A stretch of DNA of 64,000 nt from assembly GCF_000607165.1 (NCBI RefSeq), contig NZ_JFZG01000027.1, forward strand, positions 31,047-95,046, in the 5' to 3' direction. The translations under genes and the position numbers were made by a program. Shown one piece after another: positions 25,241 to 34,901 of the stretch. This DNA comes from Ralstonia pickettii. GTDB taxonomy: Bacteria > Pseudomonadota > Gammaproteobacteria > Burkholderiales > Burkholderiaceae. The notes below the pieces were generated by a model. The model did no database searches. It had not been told where the DNA came from and saw only the letters and a list, made by a program, of their open reading frames with translations. Every line of letters starts with the position of its first letter. The first letter of the stretch is position 1.

Positions 25241-27493
25241 ATGAAAAGCCCGGTCTCCCTTGTTCGCTCTTGGCTCGGTTCGTCTGCGCCCACAAACCGC
25301 GTGGCCGACGCCCGGCAGATGCCGGAGCAGACGAGCAGCAGCACGGGGCGCAGCGCTCGCAAAGCTTCGCCTCAACTTAGCCGGCTGCCCGCACGCAGGC
25401 ACACAGGAACACCGCCTGCCATCAGCGCCGCTTCTACAAGCAGCACAAAGGCTGTTGGGCACACGTCCGCCGACCCGGAACTGCACGACGCAATCAAGGC
25501 GATTCGCTCGGGCGCGCAGTGGTCGCCAAGCACGAGCCGCCGAGAAGCGGCTTCCGCAACGTCGCCAGAGAACAAGGGCGCTGCACCATCGATTCCGCTT
25601 GGTGACGGCTGGGGGATGACCTTCCTGCACCTGGCCGAGCATCGTGCAGAGGTGCTCGACATGGTGTGGCAGCACGACTTTTCATCTGAGCGGCTTGACG
25701 AAATTCTCGCGAAGCATCCCGACCTCGTAAATGCCGTTGACCACCATGGCGACCCGCTGCTCGTGAGCGCCCTGGGTTGCGACAACTTCAGGCTGGCCAA
25801 GGCGCTGGTCGCGCACGGCGCGAATGTCAACGCGCAGGACAGCGTTGGCAATACGCCACTGCATACCGTGGCAGGACGCGACATCGCGCTTTTGGAGCAA
25901 TTGCTCGAAGCCGGTGCCGATGTGCACGCAACCAACAATCAAGGCGCAACGCCGCTGTTTAACGCGCGCTTTGCGCAAGCCGTCGATCTGCTCGTCCGTG
26001 CGGGCGCGCCAATCGATGCCCGCGATGCGCGCGGCAATACGGCTGTCATGCGACTCGCCCAGGCAGCGAACAAAGACACGGTGCTTGCCATGCTGGCGCA
26101 TAACCCTGATCTGCGCACCCCGAACGCAGCAGGCCGCACATTCGCGCGCGTGTTGACGATGCGATTTGGTGGGTCGCCAGACACCATCCCCAAAACGGGC
26201 GTGGCGGCAAAGGCGTTTCTGGAACTTGCCAAACGCGAGACCTTGATCGGCAACCTTCGTGACCGAAAGCCACTGCCCACCGGCGCGGCAGCGGCCAATA
26301 CGCGGCGCTCAGAGCAGATCGCGACTCCGTTGGCCGAGTTGCGGGTGGAGCCTGACGTACGGCTGTCGCCAGCGAGAGCGCGCTCGGCCACGCCGGCAAT
26401 CAACGATCTGAAATCGGGGCACAAGATCAACCTCGTCCACGACGCGCTGCGCACGTTCGACGAATTGCCTGACCGGGACGCCAGTGCGCTTTCCGAGGCA
26501 TTGGGATTCGGCGCCCTGTCGTCGGAAGACGTGAACGTGCGCGCCCAGCAGCGGGACGCCATACGCGAGACGTTCTCGAAATTTGCCAAGGAAATCGGCG
26601 GCAACTTCCGGAATTACGGTCTTTCAGCGCTGGAACATCCCGCCCTGGCCGAAGCCCTGACAGAGGGCGAGCACGCAGAACTGATCAACGCCATGAGAAT
26701 CGCCCACATCAGTGTTGCGCTGGAGCCTGCGTCCGCCAACGACACCGAAGGGCCGCAGCGCCTGCGCATGTTCTTCGGCGGCACACAAAACTTCCGGGAT
26801 GTGCGCCAAGACATCAGCAGCGCCTTCGGCCGGATTGGCGATGTTGATCGTGCGACCAAGCGGGCGGGTGAGTTGTTCGCGAAGATTCTGTCCCGGCCCA
26901 ACCATGTCGAACTGGATTTCATTTCTGGCGCTTCCATGGGCGGCGCCATGGCGCAGAGCTTTCGTGCGACGGTTGAGAGCCGTGTCCTGCTGCCCAAGCA
27001 GCCGTCCATGATCTTGCTGGATCCGCAACTCCTGAACAATAACCAGGGCCGCCGCGCCACCAAGGGCGGCCCGCTCGATGTCGATTACGGCAAACCCCGT
27101 GGCGTGGCACTCACGCTGGACTATGCCCGGGCGCCACATCGCGGGCTGATGGGCGTCATGAAGGGCCCGGGCGGTTACCGGTATCCGGGGCTCGTACAGC
27201 TCAAGCTCGGCTTGACCGACACCGACGGGCACAACGGCAAACGTCCGCAAACCAGCGGCCCGCCCGGACTCGGCTATCACGCAGACGCAACGCAGTTTGC
27301 GGCTGCACTTTCGCGCTTTTCGGTTGATCACGAGAATGCAGTCATGGACAACCCGGCATTCGATGCCATGCGCGCGCCGCGTTGGACGCGACAACAAGGT
27401 CCGGTGCTGACCTCCGCGACGCTGCCCGCCGTGGCACGGCGGGGCCGCCGCCCCATGGAATCGATTGCCGAAGACGGAGACGCTGCCGTGTAG
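25241..27493 (+). CDS. Candidate type III effector: ankyrin repeats plus class-3-lipase-like domain
   Basis: 750 residues. The first 110 are Ser/Thr/Pro/Arg-rich and low in acidic residues, as in type III secretion signals. Residues about 165-305 contain four ankyrin-like repeats (NAVDHHGDPLLVSAL, ALVAHGANVNAQDSVGNTPL, LLEAGADVHATNNQGATPLF, LLVRAGAPIDARDARGNTAV). The C-terminal part resembles class 3 lipases: MFFGGTQNFRDVRQD near residue 511 (oxyanion-hole FRGT-like), nucleophile elbow GASMG with Ser565, possible Asp594 (ILLDPQ) and His680 (GYHAD). A perfect hrpII box stands 46-106 bases upstream. RipAL of R. solanacearum and XopAP of Xanthomonas are class-3-lipase effectors, so this may be RipAL-like; identity is not certain. 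It stands alone between the metE terminator and the RND operon. Confidence 0.82.
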   Translation: MKSPVSLVRSWLGSSAPTNRVADARQMPEQTSSSTGRSARKASPQLSRLPARRHTGTPPAISAASTSSTKAVGHTSADPELHDAIKAIRSGAQWSPSTSRREAASATSPENKGAAPSIPLGDGWGMTFLHLAEHRAEVLDMVWQHDFSSERLDEILAKHPDLVNAVDHHGDPLLVSALGCDNFRLAKALVAHGANVNAQDSVGNTPLHTVAGRDIALLEQLLEAGADVHATNNQGATPLFNARFAQAVDLLVRAGAPIDARDARGNTAVMRLAQAANKDTVLAMLAHNPDLRTPNAAGRTFARVLTMRFGGSPDTIPKTGVAAKAFLELAKRETLIGNLRDRKPLPTGAAAANTRRSEQIATPLAELRVEPDVRLSPARARSATPAINDLKSGHKINLVHDALRTFDELPDRDASALSEALGFGALSSEDVNVRAQQRDAIRETFSKFAKEIGGNFRNYGLSALEHPALAEALTEGEHAELINAMRIAHISVALEPASANDTEGPQRLRMFFGGTQNFRDVRQDISSAFGRIGDVDRATKRAGELFAKILSRPNHVELDFISGASMGGAMAQSFRATVESRVLLPKQPSMILLDPQLLNNNQGRRATKGGPLDVDYGKPRGVALTLDYARAPHRGLMGVMKGPGGYRYPGLVQLKLGLTDTDGHNGKRPQTSGPPGLGYHADATQFAAALSRFSVDHENAVMDNPAFDAMRAPRWTRQQGPVLTSATLPAVARRGRRPMESIAEDGDAAV

Positions 27494-27547
27494 CGCTCCG
27501 ATGGCCGTCGCTTCGCCGGTCTCCGTGAGGCATGGGCGACGCTGCCG

Positions 27548-30500
27548 TTAACGCTGCTCCTGCTGTGGTACAGGCTCAGCTCTGTGCCCGTGATGGCGCA
27601 CGCCACGGAACTTGCGCAGCGTCCACTCCTTGAAGTCATCCACCTTCTCGAACACCACCGGCACCACCAGCAGGCTCAGCAGCGTGGAAGTGAGCAGGCC
27701 GCCGATCACCGCCACGGCCATCGGCGCGCGAAAACCCGCATCGCCTTCCAGACCCAGCGCCATCGGCACCATGCCGGCCGTCATGGCCACCGTGGTCATG
27801 ACGATGGGGCGCGCGCGCTTGTGACAGGCATCGATGATGGCCTCGGTGCGCGACATGCCGAGATCGCGCCGCGCAACGATGGCGTATTCGACCAGCAGGA
27901 TCGAGTTCTTGGTCACGATGCCCATCAGCATCAGCAAGCCGATCAACGCCGGCAGTGACAAGCTGAAGCCGAACAGCGCCAAGAGCCCAAACGCGCCGCC
28001 CACCGACAGCGGCAGCGCCGCCAGAATCGTCACCGGCTGCGTGAAGTCGTGGAACAGCAGCACCAGCACCGCATACACGCACAGCACACCCGCGAACATG
28101 GCGAGGAAGAAGCTGCTGAACAGCTCCTGCATGCCCTCCACGTCGCCGGAGGCAATGCGGCGAACGCCTTGCGGCAAGTTCTTGATGGACGGCAGCGCCT
28201 CCACCGCCATGTTGGTATCGCCCAGCGCCCGCCCCTCCAGCCCCACGCTGATGGTGACGTTGCGGCTGCGGTCATAGCGGTCGATCTGCGCCGGGCCACT
28301 GCCGATGGAAATATCGGCGATGTTTTCCAGAGGCACCGCGCCATTGCGGCCCGGCACGCGCAACTGGCGGATCGTGTCGATCTGGTTGCGTGCCTTCGGA
28401 TCAAGTTCAACACGGATGTACACCTGCCGCTCGGGCAGGTTCAGCTTCGGCAGGTTGACGTCGTAGTCGCCGGCGGTTGCCACGCGCACGGCTTGGCCGA
28501 TGGCGGCGGCTGTCACCCCTTGTTGCGCAGCGCGCGCAAAGTCGGGGCGGATGACGACTTCGGGCCGCAGCAAACTCGCCGACGAGGTCACCGCACCAAG
28601 CCCCGGCACGGTCCGCAGATCGCGCATCACATCGCGTGCGGCCTGCTGAAGCGTGGCGGGGTCGTCGCCAGTCAGCACCACCTGGAGTTGCTCGCCGGAG
28701 CCCACGGCGCCAAACGAGATCCGCACGCCCGGCACGCCTTCCAGCATTTCGCGCAACTGGCGCTGGACGTCCTGCTGCTTGATGTGTCGATCATGCCGGC
28801 CGGTGAGCGAGATCGTGAGCGTGCCGTTGCGCACCTCGCCGCCGCTGGAGCCCGGCACGCCGGCCATCACGCCCGAGCCGATGGCCGTATAGACGTGACG
28901 GACTTCCTTGTGCTGCATCACGATCTTGCGCACACGCTCGGTGTTCTCGCGTGTCTGGGCGATCGTGCTGCCGGGCGGGCTTTCCACCGTCATCTGAAGC
29001 TGCGCCCAGTCTTCGGGCGGCAGGAACGTCGCCGGAATCAGCCCGATGATGGCGACCGACACGACGAAGAACGCCGCCGCCATACCGCCCGTTTTCCACG
29101 GGTGCACGAGGCACCAGCGTGCCGCTTGCAGGTAGCGCGTCATGACCCAACCGTCGCGGTTGGGTTCGTCCTGCGGCTTGAGCATGTAGGCGGCCATCAT
29201 GGGCGTGAGCAGCCGCGCCACCAGCAACGAGGCCAGCACCGCCAGCGAAGCCGTCCACCCGAACTGCTTGAAGAACTTGCCCGAGATGCCGCCCATGAAG
29301 GCCGTGGGCAGAAACACCGCCACCAGCGTGAGCGACGTCGCCACCACGGCCAGACCAATTTCCTGCGCCGCTTCCATGGCGGCCTCAAACGGCTTCTTGC
29401 CGTTGCGCAGGTGGCGCACGATGTTCTCCACCTCCACGATGGCATCGTCGACGAGAATCCCGACCACCAGCGTGAGCGCCAGCAGCGTGATCCCGTTGAG
29501 CGTGAAGTCGAGCAACTGCATGGCCGCGAAGGTCGGGATGATCGACAGCGGCAGCGCCACCGCCGACACGAACGTGGCCCGCCAATCGCGCAGGAACAGC
29601 CACACGACGATCACCGCCAGGATGGCGCCCTCGTACAGCGCGTGCATCGACGCGGTGTACGCATCCGACACCGGCTTGACCATGTTGTAGACCTCGGTCA
29701 CATGCACATTGGGCCGTTCGGCCTGCAATGCGGCCAGCGCGTCGCGCACACCTTTGGCCACCGAGATTTCGCTCGCGCCGCGTGAGCGGAACACCTGAAA
29801 GCTGACGACGGGCTTGCCGTCGAACAGCGCCATCTGGCGTGGCTCGGCCGCCGTGTCGCGCACGTCAGCAACATCTGACAAGCGAATGCGCCGGCCGTCC
29901 GACAACGGGATGTCCATCTGCGCCAGTTCACGCGCGCTCTTCACGGTGCCAAGCGTGCGGACTGCCTGCTCCTGCCCACCGATGTTGCCGCGCCCACCCG
30001 GCGCCTCCTGCTGCATGCCGCGCACTTGCGCGCTGATGTCTGCCGCTGAAACGTTCAATGCCTGCAAGCGCACCGGGTCGAGCTGGACGCGCACTTCGCG
30101 GTCCACACCGCCCTGGCGCGTCACTTTGGCCACGCCGTGCACCGACAGCAACCGCTTGTTGACCGTGTTGTCGACAAACCAGGAGAGGTCCTCCGCATCC
30201 ATGTCGGTTGCTTCCACGGCGTACGTCAGCACCGGGAGGCTTGCGAATGTCACGCGGGAGATGACCGGCTCCTGCACGTCGGACGGCAGCTGCGCGCGGA
30301 TACGGCTGACCGCATCGCGCACGTCGTTTACGGCTTCCTGCACATCCTTCTCAAGCTGGAACTCGACCATCGTGGTCGAGCTGCCGTCGTTGATGGTGGA
30401 CGTGATGTGCTTGATCGCGCCGATGCTGGCAATGCTGTCTTCGATCTTGCGCGTGACTTCGGTTTCCATCTGCGTGGGCGTGGCGCCCGGCAGGCTGGCC

Positions 30501-30643
30501 GTCACGGATACGGCAGGAAAGTCGATGTCGGGAAAGTTCTGGATCGACAGCATCTTGAACGAGACCAGCCCCGCCACCGTGATCAGGATGAACAGCAGGA
30601 TCGACGGGATCGGCTTGCGGATCGCCCAGGCAGAAAAGTTCAT
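27548..30643 (-). CDS. RND efflux transporter, inner-membrane permease
   Basis: 1031 residues, AcrB/MdtB/MexF-type resistance-nodulation-division pump. N-terminal helix (MNFSAWAIRKPIPSILLFIL), porter domains, and the membrane motif GILVDDAIVEVENIVRHL in helix 4 region carrying the proton-relay aspartates. Proton-driven export of drugs or other compounds across the envelope. Start ATG overlaps the stop of the fusion-protein gene (ATGA near 30640-30643), so it is translationally coupled as third gene of the operon. No local regulator is evident. Substrate range unknown. Confidence 0.95.
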   Translation of the reverse strand: MNFSAWAIRKPIPSILLFILITVAGLVSFKMLSIQNFPDIDFPAVSVTASLPGATPTQMETEVTRKIEDSIASIGAIKHITSTINDGSSTTMVEFQLEKDVQEAVNDVRDAVSRIRAQLPSDVQEPVISRVTFASLPVLTYAVEATDMDAEDLSWFVDNTVNKRLLSVHGVAKVTRQGGVDREVRVQLDPVRLQALNVSAADISAQVRGMQQEAPGGRGNIGGQEQAVRTLGTVKSARELAQMDIPLSDGRRIRLSDVADVRDTAAEPRQMALFDGKPVVSFQVFRSRGASEISVAKGVRDALAALQAERPNVHVTEVYNMVKPVSDAYTASMHALYEGAILAVIVVWLFLRDWRATFVSAVALPLSIIPTFAAMQLLDFTLNGITLLALTLVVGILVDDAIVEVENIVRHLRNGKKPFEAAMEAAQEIGLAVVATSLTLVAVFLPTAFMGGISGKFFKQFGWTASLAVLASLLVARLLTPMMAAYMLKPQDEPNRDGWVMTRYLQAARWCLVHPWKTGGMAAAFFVVSVAIIGLIPATFLPPEDWAQLQMTVESPPGSTIAQTRENTERVRKIVMQHKEVRHVYTAIGSGVMAGVPGSSGGEVRNGTLTISLTGRHDRHIKQQDVQRQLREMLEGVPGVRISFGAVGSGEQLQVVLTGDDPATLQQAARDVMRDLRTVPGLGAVTSSASLLRPEVVIRPDFARAAQQGVTAAAIGQAVRVATAGDYDVNLPKLNLPERQVYIRVELDPKARNQIDTIRQLRVPGRNGAVPLENIADISIGSGPAQIDRYDRSRNVTISVGLEGRALGDTNMAVEALPSIKNLPQGVRRIASGDVEGMQELFSSFFLAMFAGVLCVYAVLVLLFHDFTQPVTILAALPLSVGGAFGLLALFGFSLSLPALIGLLMLMGIVTKNSILLVEYAIVARRDLGMSRTEAIIDACHKRARPIVMTTVAMTAGMVPMALGLEGDAGFRAPMAVAVIGGLLTSTLLSLLVVPVVFEKVDDFKEWTLRKFRGVRHHGHRAEPVPQQEQR

Positions 30644-31797
30644 GGCTTGGCTCCGGCTGCGGCCGCCGCTGTGGTTGGTGCCGCGGGCGCGGAGGCTGCA
30701 CCGGCAGCGGCCACACGCACCACATCGCCATCGCTCAGGAATGCCGCGCCTGCAGCGACCACGCCGTCATTCGCGCCGATGCCTTGCACGATTTCGACTT
30801 GCCCGTCCTGGCGGCGGCCAACGGTCACCTTGGTCTGCCGCACGCGGCCTTGCTGGCCGATCACCATCACGTAGTCGTAGCCATCGCGTGAGAACACGGC
30901 GGTCTCCGGCAATGTCGCGGCCGGCGCATCGCCCAGCAGCACATCGCCCGAGAGATACATGCCCGCCTTTACGCCTGAGGCTGCAGCTTCCGGCGGCAGG
31001 TCGACATAGACGAGACCATTGCGCGTGTTGGCGTCGACAGTGGGGGCGACTTGGCGCACGCGGCCTTTCACCACGCCGCCATCCATGCGGCGCAGGCGCG
31101 CGGTCTGGCCGGGCTGGATGCGGGGCAGGACGTCGCCGTGCATTTCAGCGCGCCATTCCAGGCGGTTCTTGCGGATGAGCTTGAAGAGTTCGGTGCCGGA
31201 AGACACCACGGCGCCCACGGTGGCCGAGCGTGCGCTGATCACGCCGTCGTCCGGCGCGACCACACGCGTGTAGCGCAAGCGCAATTGCTGGCTCTCGAAC
31301 TGCGCACGTGCTGCGGCCAGCTTGGCAGCCGCAGTCTTGGCCTGCGTGTCGTACTGGACCAGATCCTGTTGGCTGATCGCACCGCTCTTGTCGAGTTCAT
31401 GCGCACGGTGGGCCTCGCCGGCAGCTTGCGCGGCCGAGGCTTCGGCTTCGGCCAGGCTGGCGCGTTGGGCTGCCACGTCGGCGCGCACGGTTTCATCCGA
31501 CAAGCGCGCAAGCAGTTGGCCTTGCTTGACCACATCGCCCACGTTGACGAGCACTTCCGCCAGCTTCAACCCGTTCACCTCGGCGCCGATGCTGGCTTCC
31601 TGCCACGGCTGCACGGCACCGCTGGCCGTGGCGGCGCGGGGCCACACGTGCTGCGCCAGATGCGCAACGTTGACGGCCAGCGCCGGTTTGGCAGGCGGCT
31701 GTTCCTTGTTCTTGCTCTCCGCAGATTTGCCGCACGCAGCAAGCGCGCCGGCCAGCATCACGGCCAGCGCGGCCATCCAAACTCGTTGTCCTGTCAT
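30640..31797 (-). CDS. RND efflux periplasmic adaptor (membrane fusion protein)
   Basis: 385 residues. Lipoprotein signal: hydrophobic segment then LAAC lipobox near residue 22, anchoring it to the inner membrane. Lipoyl, alpha-hairpin and beta-barrel domains of the HlyD/AcrA type follow: EASIGAEVNGLKLAEVLVNV with VGDVVKQGQLLARL, a long coiled-coil alanine-rich hairpin (DVAAQRASLAEAEASAAQAA), then VVAPDDGVISARSATVG. It bridges the RND permease and the outer-membrane channel. Both ends overlap the neighbouring genes by 4 bases. Confidence 0.93.
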   Translation of the reverse strand: MTGQRVWMAALAVMLAGALAACGKSAESKNKEQPPAKPALAVNVAHLAQHVWPRAATASGAVQPWQEASIGAEVNGLKLAEVLVNVGDVVKQGQLLARLSDETVRADVAAQRASLAEAEASAAQAAGEAHRAHELDKSGAISQQDLVQYDTQAKTAAAKLAAARAQFESQQLRLRYTRVVAPDDGVISARSATVGAVVSSGTELFKLIRKNRLEWRAEMHGDVLPRIQPGQTARLRRMDGGVVKGRVRQVAPTVDANTRNGLVYVDLPPEAAASGVKAGMYLSGDVLLGDAPAATLPETAVFSRDGYDYVMVIGQQGRVRQTKVTVGRRQDGQVEIVQGIGANDGVVAAGAAFLSDGDVVRVAAAGAASAPAAPTTAAAAAGAKP

Positions 31798-33353
31798 GAA
31801 GCGCTTCCGGTATGCGCGCGGCCCTGTGCGGTCGGCGCAGTGGTCTTGTTATCGGGATAAGCGTTGGGTGCGTCGTCGCGCCAGCCGCCGCCCACGGCCT
31901 TGTACAACGCAACCCAGGCCTGCGCGCGTTCAAGCTTGACGGCTGCCAGCGATTGCGAAGCCTGCAACGCCGTACGCCGCACGTCTTCCAGCTGCAGCAG
32001 GCTGCCCGCGCCCAGGCGGTAGCGGGCGTTGGACGCTTCCAGCACCTTTGCGTATTGGGCATCGGCCATCGTGGCTGCGTCGACACGGCGGTCGGAAGCG
32101 TCCAGGCGCACCAGTGCATCTTCCACTTCCTGCACCGCTTGACGCACCTTGCTGCGATAGCTGGCCAGCGCTTGGTCGTAACGGGCGCGCGCCGTTTCCA
32201 CGCGCGCCGCGCCCGTGCCGCCGTCAAAGATCGGCAATGACACCGACGGCCCGAACGACCAGGACTTGCTTGTCAACGATTGCCCGCCAAGGCGGTACGA
32301 ATTGATGCCGATGGTGCCCGCCAGCGTGATCGACGGCAAACGGCTCGCGACCGCCACACCGATATCGGCGCTTGCTCCCGCAACCGCGCGCTCTGCCGAC
32401 GACACATCCGGCCGTTGCGACAGCACCTGCGCCGGCACATCGGGCACGCCCGCATCGGGCGGTGCCGGAATCTGCGCGCTGGCCTTGGACAGCAACCCGT
32501 TCAGCGCATCGTGATCCATGCCGGTGAGCGTGACGAGCTTGTCGATGCCCTGCGCACATTGCGCACGCTGGCCTTCCAGCGCATTGAGGGCATCGCCCAC
32601 CGTGGCTTGCGCTTGTGCAAAATCAGCCGGCGCGACAAAGCCCGCGCGGAATTTACGTTCAGTGAGTTGCAGCGTTTCCTGCCGGGACGACAGCGTTGCC
32701 GCGCCGATGTTGACCAGCGCCTCGCACTCGCGTTGCTGCAAATAAGCATTGGCCACTTCGGCGGCGAGCGATACGCGCGCGTCGTGCCAGTCGGCTTCAC
32801 TGGCAGTCAGACGCGCATCGGCACCTTCCAGGCTGCGGCGTTTACCGCCGAAGAGATCGATCTCCCACGACGCATCGGCCTGCGCCGCCAAGGTGGTGAT
32901 CGTGCCCAAACCCAGGGTCGGATTCAGCGCCCCCGCAGACACCCCACCCGCACCGCCGGCAAACTGGCTGCCGCCAAACCCGCCCTGCCGCGTGGCTGAG
33001 CCTGAGCCTTTCAGTTGCGGCAACAGCCCCGCCTGGCTGGTGGAAACGCTCGCACGCGCTTCGCGCACGCGGCCGACCGCTTGCGCGATCGTCGGGCTGG
33101 TCGCGTCTGCCTGCTCCACCAATTGAGTCAGCACGGGGTCGTGAAACTGCTCCCACCAGTGCGCCAGCGCCATGCGGCTGCCGTGGTGCGGCAGCGTGAC
33201 GTGCCAAGCTTGCGGGGCTTCGGTGCCGCTCAGGGGCGGCGTGTGGTAATCGGGCCCGACCGCGCAACCGGCCAGCACCAGGGCCAGCATCAGCGGAGCG
33301 AATCGGGCACGACCGCCGGGCGCGCGGCTAACGGCGTGTCGACCTGTCTTCAT
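31794..33353 (-). CDS. Outer-membrane efflux lipoprotein, NodT/OprM family
   Basis: 519 residues. Signal peptide with LAGC lipobox (LMLALVLAGCAVGPDYHTPP), which with the VGPDYxxP motif is typical of NodT/OprM channels. Two outer-membrane-efflux (TolC-type) repeats follow, rich in Ala/Gln coiled-coil stretches. First gene of a three-gene RND operon. A 145-base gap separates its start from the upstream DUF3309 gene; no convincing promoter was assigned. Confidence 0.93.
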   Translation of the reverse strand: MKTGRHAVSRAPGGRARFAPLMLALVLAGCAVGPDYHTPPLSGTEAPQAWHVTLPHHGSRMALAHWWEQFHDPVLTQLVEQADATSPTIAQAVGRVREARASVSTSQAGLLPQLKGSGSATRQGGFGGSQFAGGAGGVSAGALNPTLGLGTITTLAAQADASWEIDLFGGKRRSLEGADARLTASEADWHDARVSLAAEVANAYLQQRECEALVNIGAATLSSRQETLQLTERKFRAGFVAPADFAQAQATVGDALNALEGQRAQCAQGIDKLVTLTGMDHDALNGLLSKASAQIPAPPDAGVPDVPAQVLSQRPDVSSAERAVAGASADIGVAVASRLPSITLAGTIGINSYRLGGQSLTSKSWSFGPSVSLPIFDGGTGAARVETARARYDQALASYRSKVRQAVQEVEDALVRLDASDRRVDAATMADAQYAKVLEASNARYRLGAGSLLQLEDVRRTALQASQSLAAVKLERAQAWVALYKAVGGGWRDDAPNAYPDNKTTAPTAQGRAHTGSAS

Positions 33354-33498
33354 GGGAAGTGTCCTTCGGGAACGCAGCTGGGATTATGCCCAGTCAAGCG
33401 TCTGCAAGACACTCGCCCCGCTACGGTGCTCAGCCAACCCCTCGGCAACCGGTCAGGCGATGCTCAGAACCACGCGCCCATCGACGTCAATCGTGGCG

Positions 33499-33654
33499 TC
33501 AGATATAGCCCAGCAGCACAAGAATGACCACGATCACCACGATCAGCCCAAGCCCGCCCGTCGGCCCGTAGCCCCAACCCCGGCTGTACGGCCACGACGG
33601 CAGCGCGCCGATCAGCAGCAAGATGAGAACGATGATGAGAATGGTGCTCAACAT
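33499..33654 (-). CDS. DUF3309 small membrane peptide
   Basis: 51 residues: MLSTILIIVLILLLIGALPS, a short Tyr/Gly-rich loop (WPYSRGWGYGPTGG), then a second hydrophobic helix ending LVLLGYI. The pattern is that of the DUF3309 family of two-helix membrane peptides, often stress-related. A strong AGGAGG ribosome binding site precedes the ATG. The longer frame to 33906 is not coding. Function unknown. Confidence 0.8.
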   Translation of the reverse strand: MLSTILIIVLILLLIGALPSWPYSRGWGYGPTGGLGLIVVIVVILVLLGYI

Positions 33655-33826
33655 GATGCCTCCTGTTTCTGTGTTGGTATGCCGCCGTTCCGTCGTGGCG
33701 CAGCGGCTTACCCGGCATCTAGCACGCCCCGTTCCTGTGCTGGCTATATCTGCGGTTTTTTTAAAATCCTGGCAGTTAATTGCGGATATTAAACACTGCG
33801 GATGCCCGCGTGCGGCCGTTCTTATG

Positions 33827-34747
33827 TCAGGCGGAAGACTTGGGCGAAGACAACGTCTTTGCACGACCGCCACGCGTCGCAAGCCAGCACAGGATCGACC
33901 CGGCAACCACCATCAATGCGCCCTTCCAGAACGCGAACGAAAGCGGAGCGTGCAACAGCGCAGCGGCCAAGGCAGCAGAAAACACGGGGATGAAATACGA
34001 CGCGGTCGCCAACACCGTGACGTTGCCATGCAGGATGCCGACGTTCCAGGCCGCGTAACCGAAGCCCATTGCTGACGCGGCCAACGCAAGGTAGACCAGC
34101 GCCGACACGCTGAAATGCATCGCCCCGCCGCCCGTGGCGAAAAACTTGATCCACAGGGCCAGCGCCGTCAGAATGAAGAACAGCGTTGCACCGTTCTTGC
34201 CCTCGGCAATCCGGCTGGTGACGGTGCAATACGCCGCCCAGATCACCGCGCCCGTGAACGCCAGTCCGTAACTGAGCGGGTTGTCCTTGACGTTCTCGGC
34301 CATGCCGGCGATGTCCAGCCCCTGCTCACCGCCCAGCACAAAGCAAATCCCGAGGATGGAAACAAGGACACCCGGCATGATCAGGGCATTCGCCCTCTGC
34401 TTGTTGAAGGCAATGGCAGACAGCATCGTGAACGTCGGCCACAGGTAATTGACCATGCCGACCTCGATCGCCTGTCGCCCGCTATTGGCATAACCGATCG
34501 ACAGCGAGAGGCACAGCTCGTACGACACGAACAACAGGCTGCCCCACACCAGATAGCGCCGCGGAAACGTCTTCAAATTATGGAAGCCGACGGTGAATAT
34601 CAACAGCACCGATGCGACGGTATAGATCATGGCAGCGCCACCTACGGCACCGAGATGCTGGCTCACGCCCCGGATCAACCCGACGATCGAACTCCACAAC
34701 AGCACCGCGATGAGCCCGATGAGGGTTGCCCTACTTTTGCTTTGCAT
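33827..34747 (-). CDS. YddG-like EamA/DMT-family exporter
   Basis: About 306 residues with ten predicted helices in two EamA repeats. The opening (RATLIGLIAVLLWSSIVGLIR) and NYLWPTFTMLSAIAFNKQRA are characteristic of the aromatic amino acid exporter YddG and close relatives. Export of aromatic amino acids or related metabolites is likely. The start is uncertain: ATG at 34747 gives the family length; upstream in-frame GTG/ATG codons at 34774 and 34768 lie next to an AGGTGG that is too close. Confidence 0.85.
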   Translation of the reverse strand: MQSKSRATLIGLIAVLLWSSIVGLIRGVSQHLGAVGGAAMIYTVASVLLIFTVGFHNLKTFPRRYLVWGSLLFVSYELCLSLSIGYANSGRQAIEVGMVNYLWPTFTMLSAIAFNKQRANALIMPGVLVSILGICFVLGGEQGLDIAGMAENVKDNPLSYGLAFTGAVIWAAYCTVTSRIAEGKNGATLFFILTALALWIKFFATGGGAMHFSVSALVYLALAASAMGFGYAAWNVGILHGNVTVLATASYFIPVFSAALAAALLHAPLSFAFWKGALMVVAGSILCWLATRGGRAKTLSSPKSSA

Positions 34748-34901
34748 AACGCCTGCCTGCACTGACATGTCCACCTAAAAACCGTTTGTTCGCGCGCGGC
34801 CCAACGCTGCAGGCGAAGGCGTGCAGTTTACCGGCCGTACCGCCCGATCACCTGAAGTGGCTTCGCTATAAGATGCAGGCCATGAAAAATCGAGGTTTGC
34901 C

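Noticed and set aside
28049..29785. 578-codon plus-strand frame opposite the RND permease
   Set aside because: His/Arg/Gln-rich shadow frame; the RND permease on the minus strand is unambiguous.
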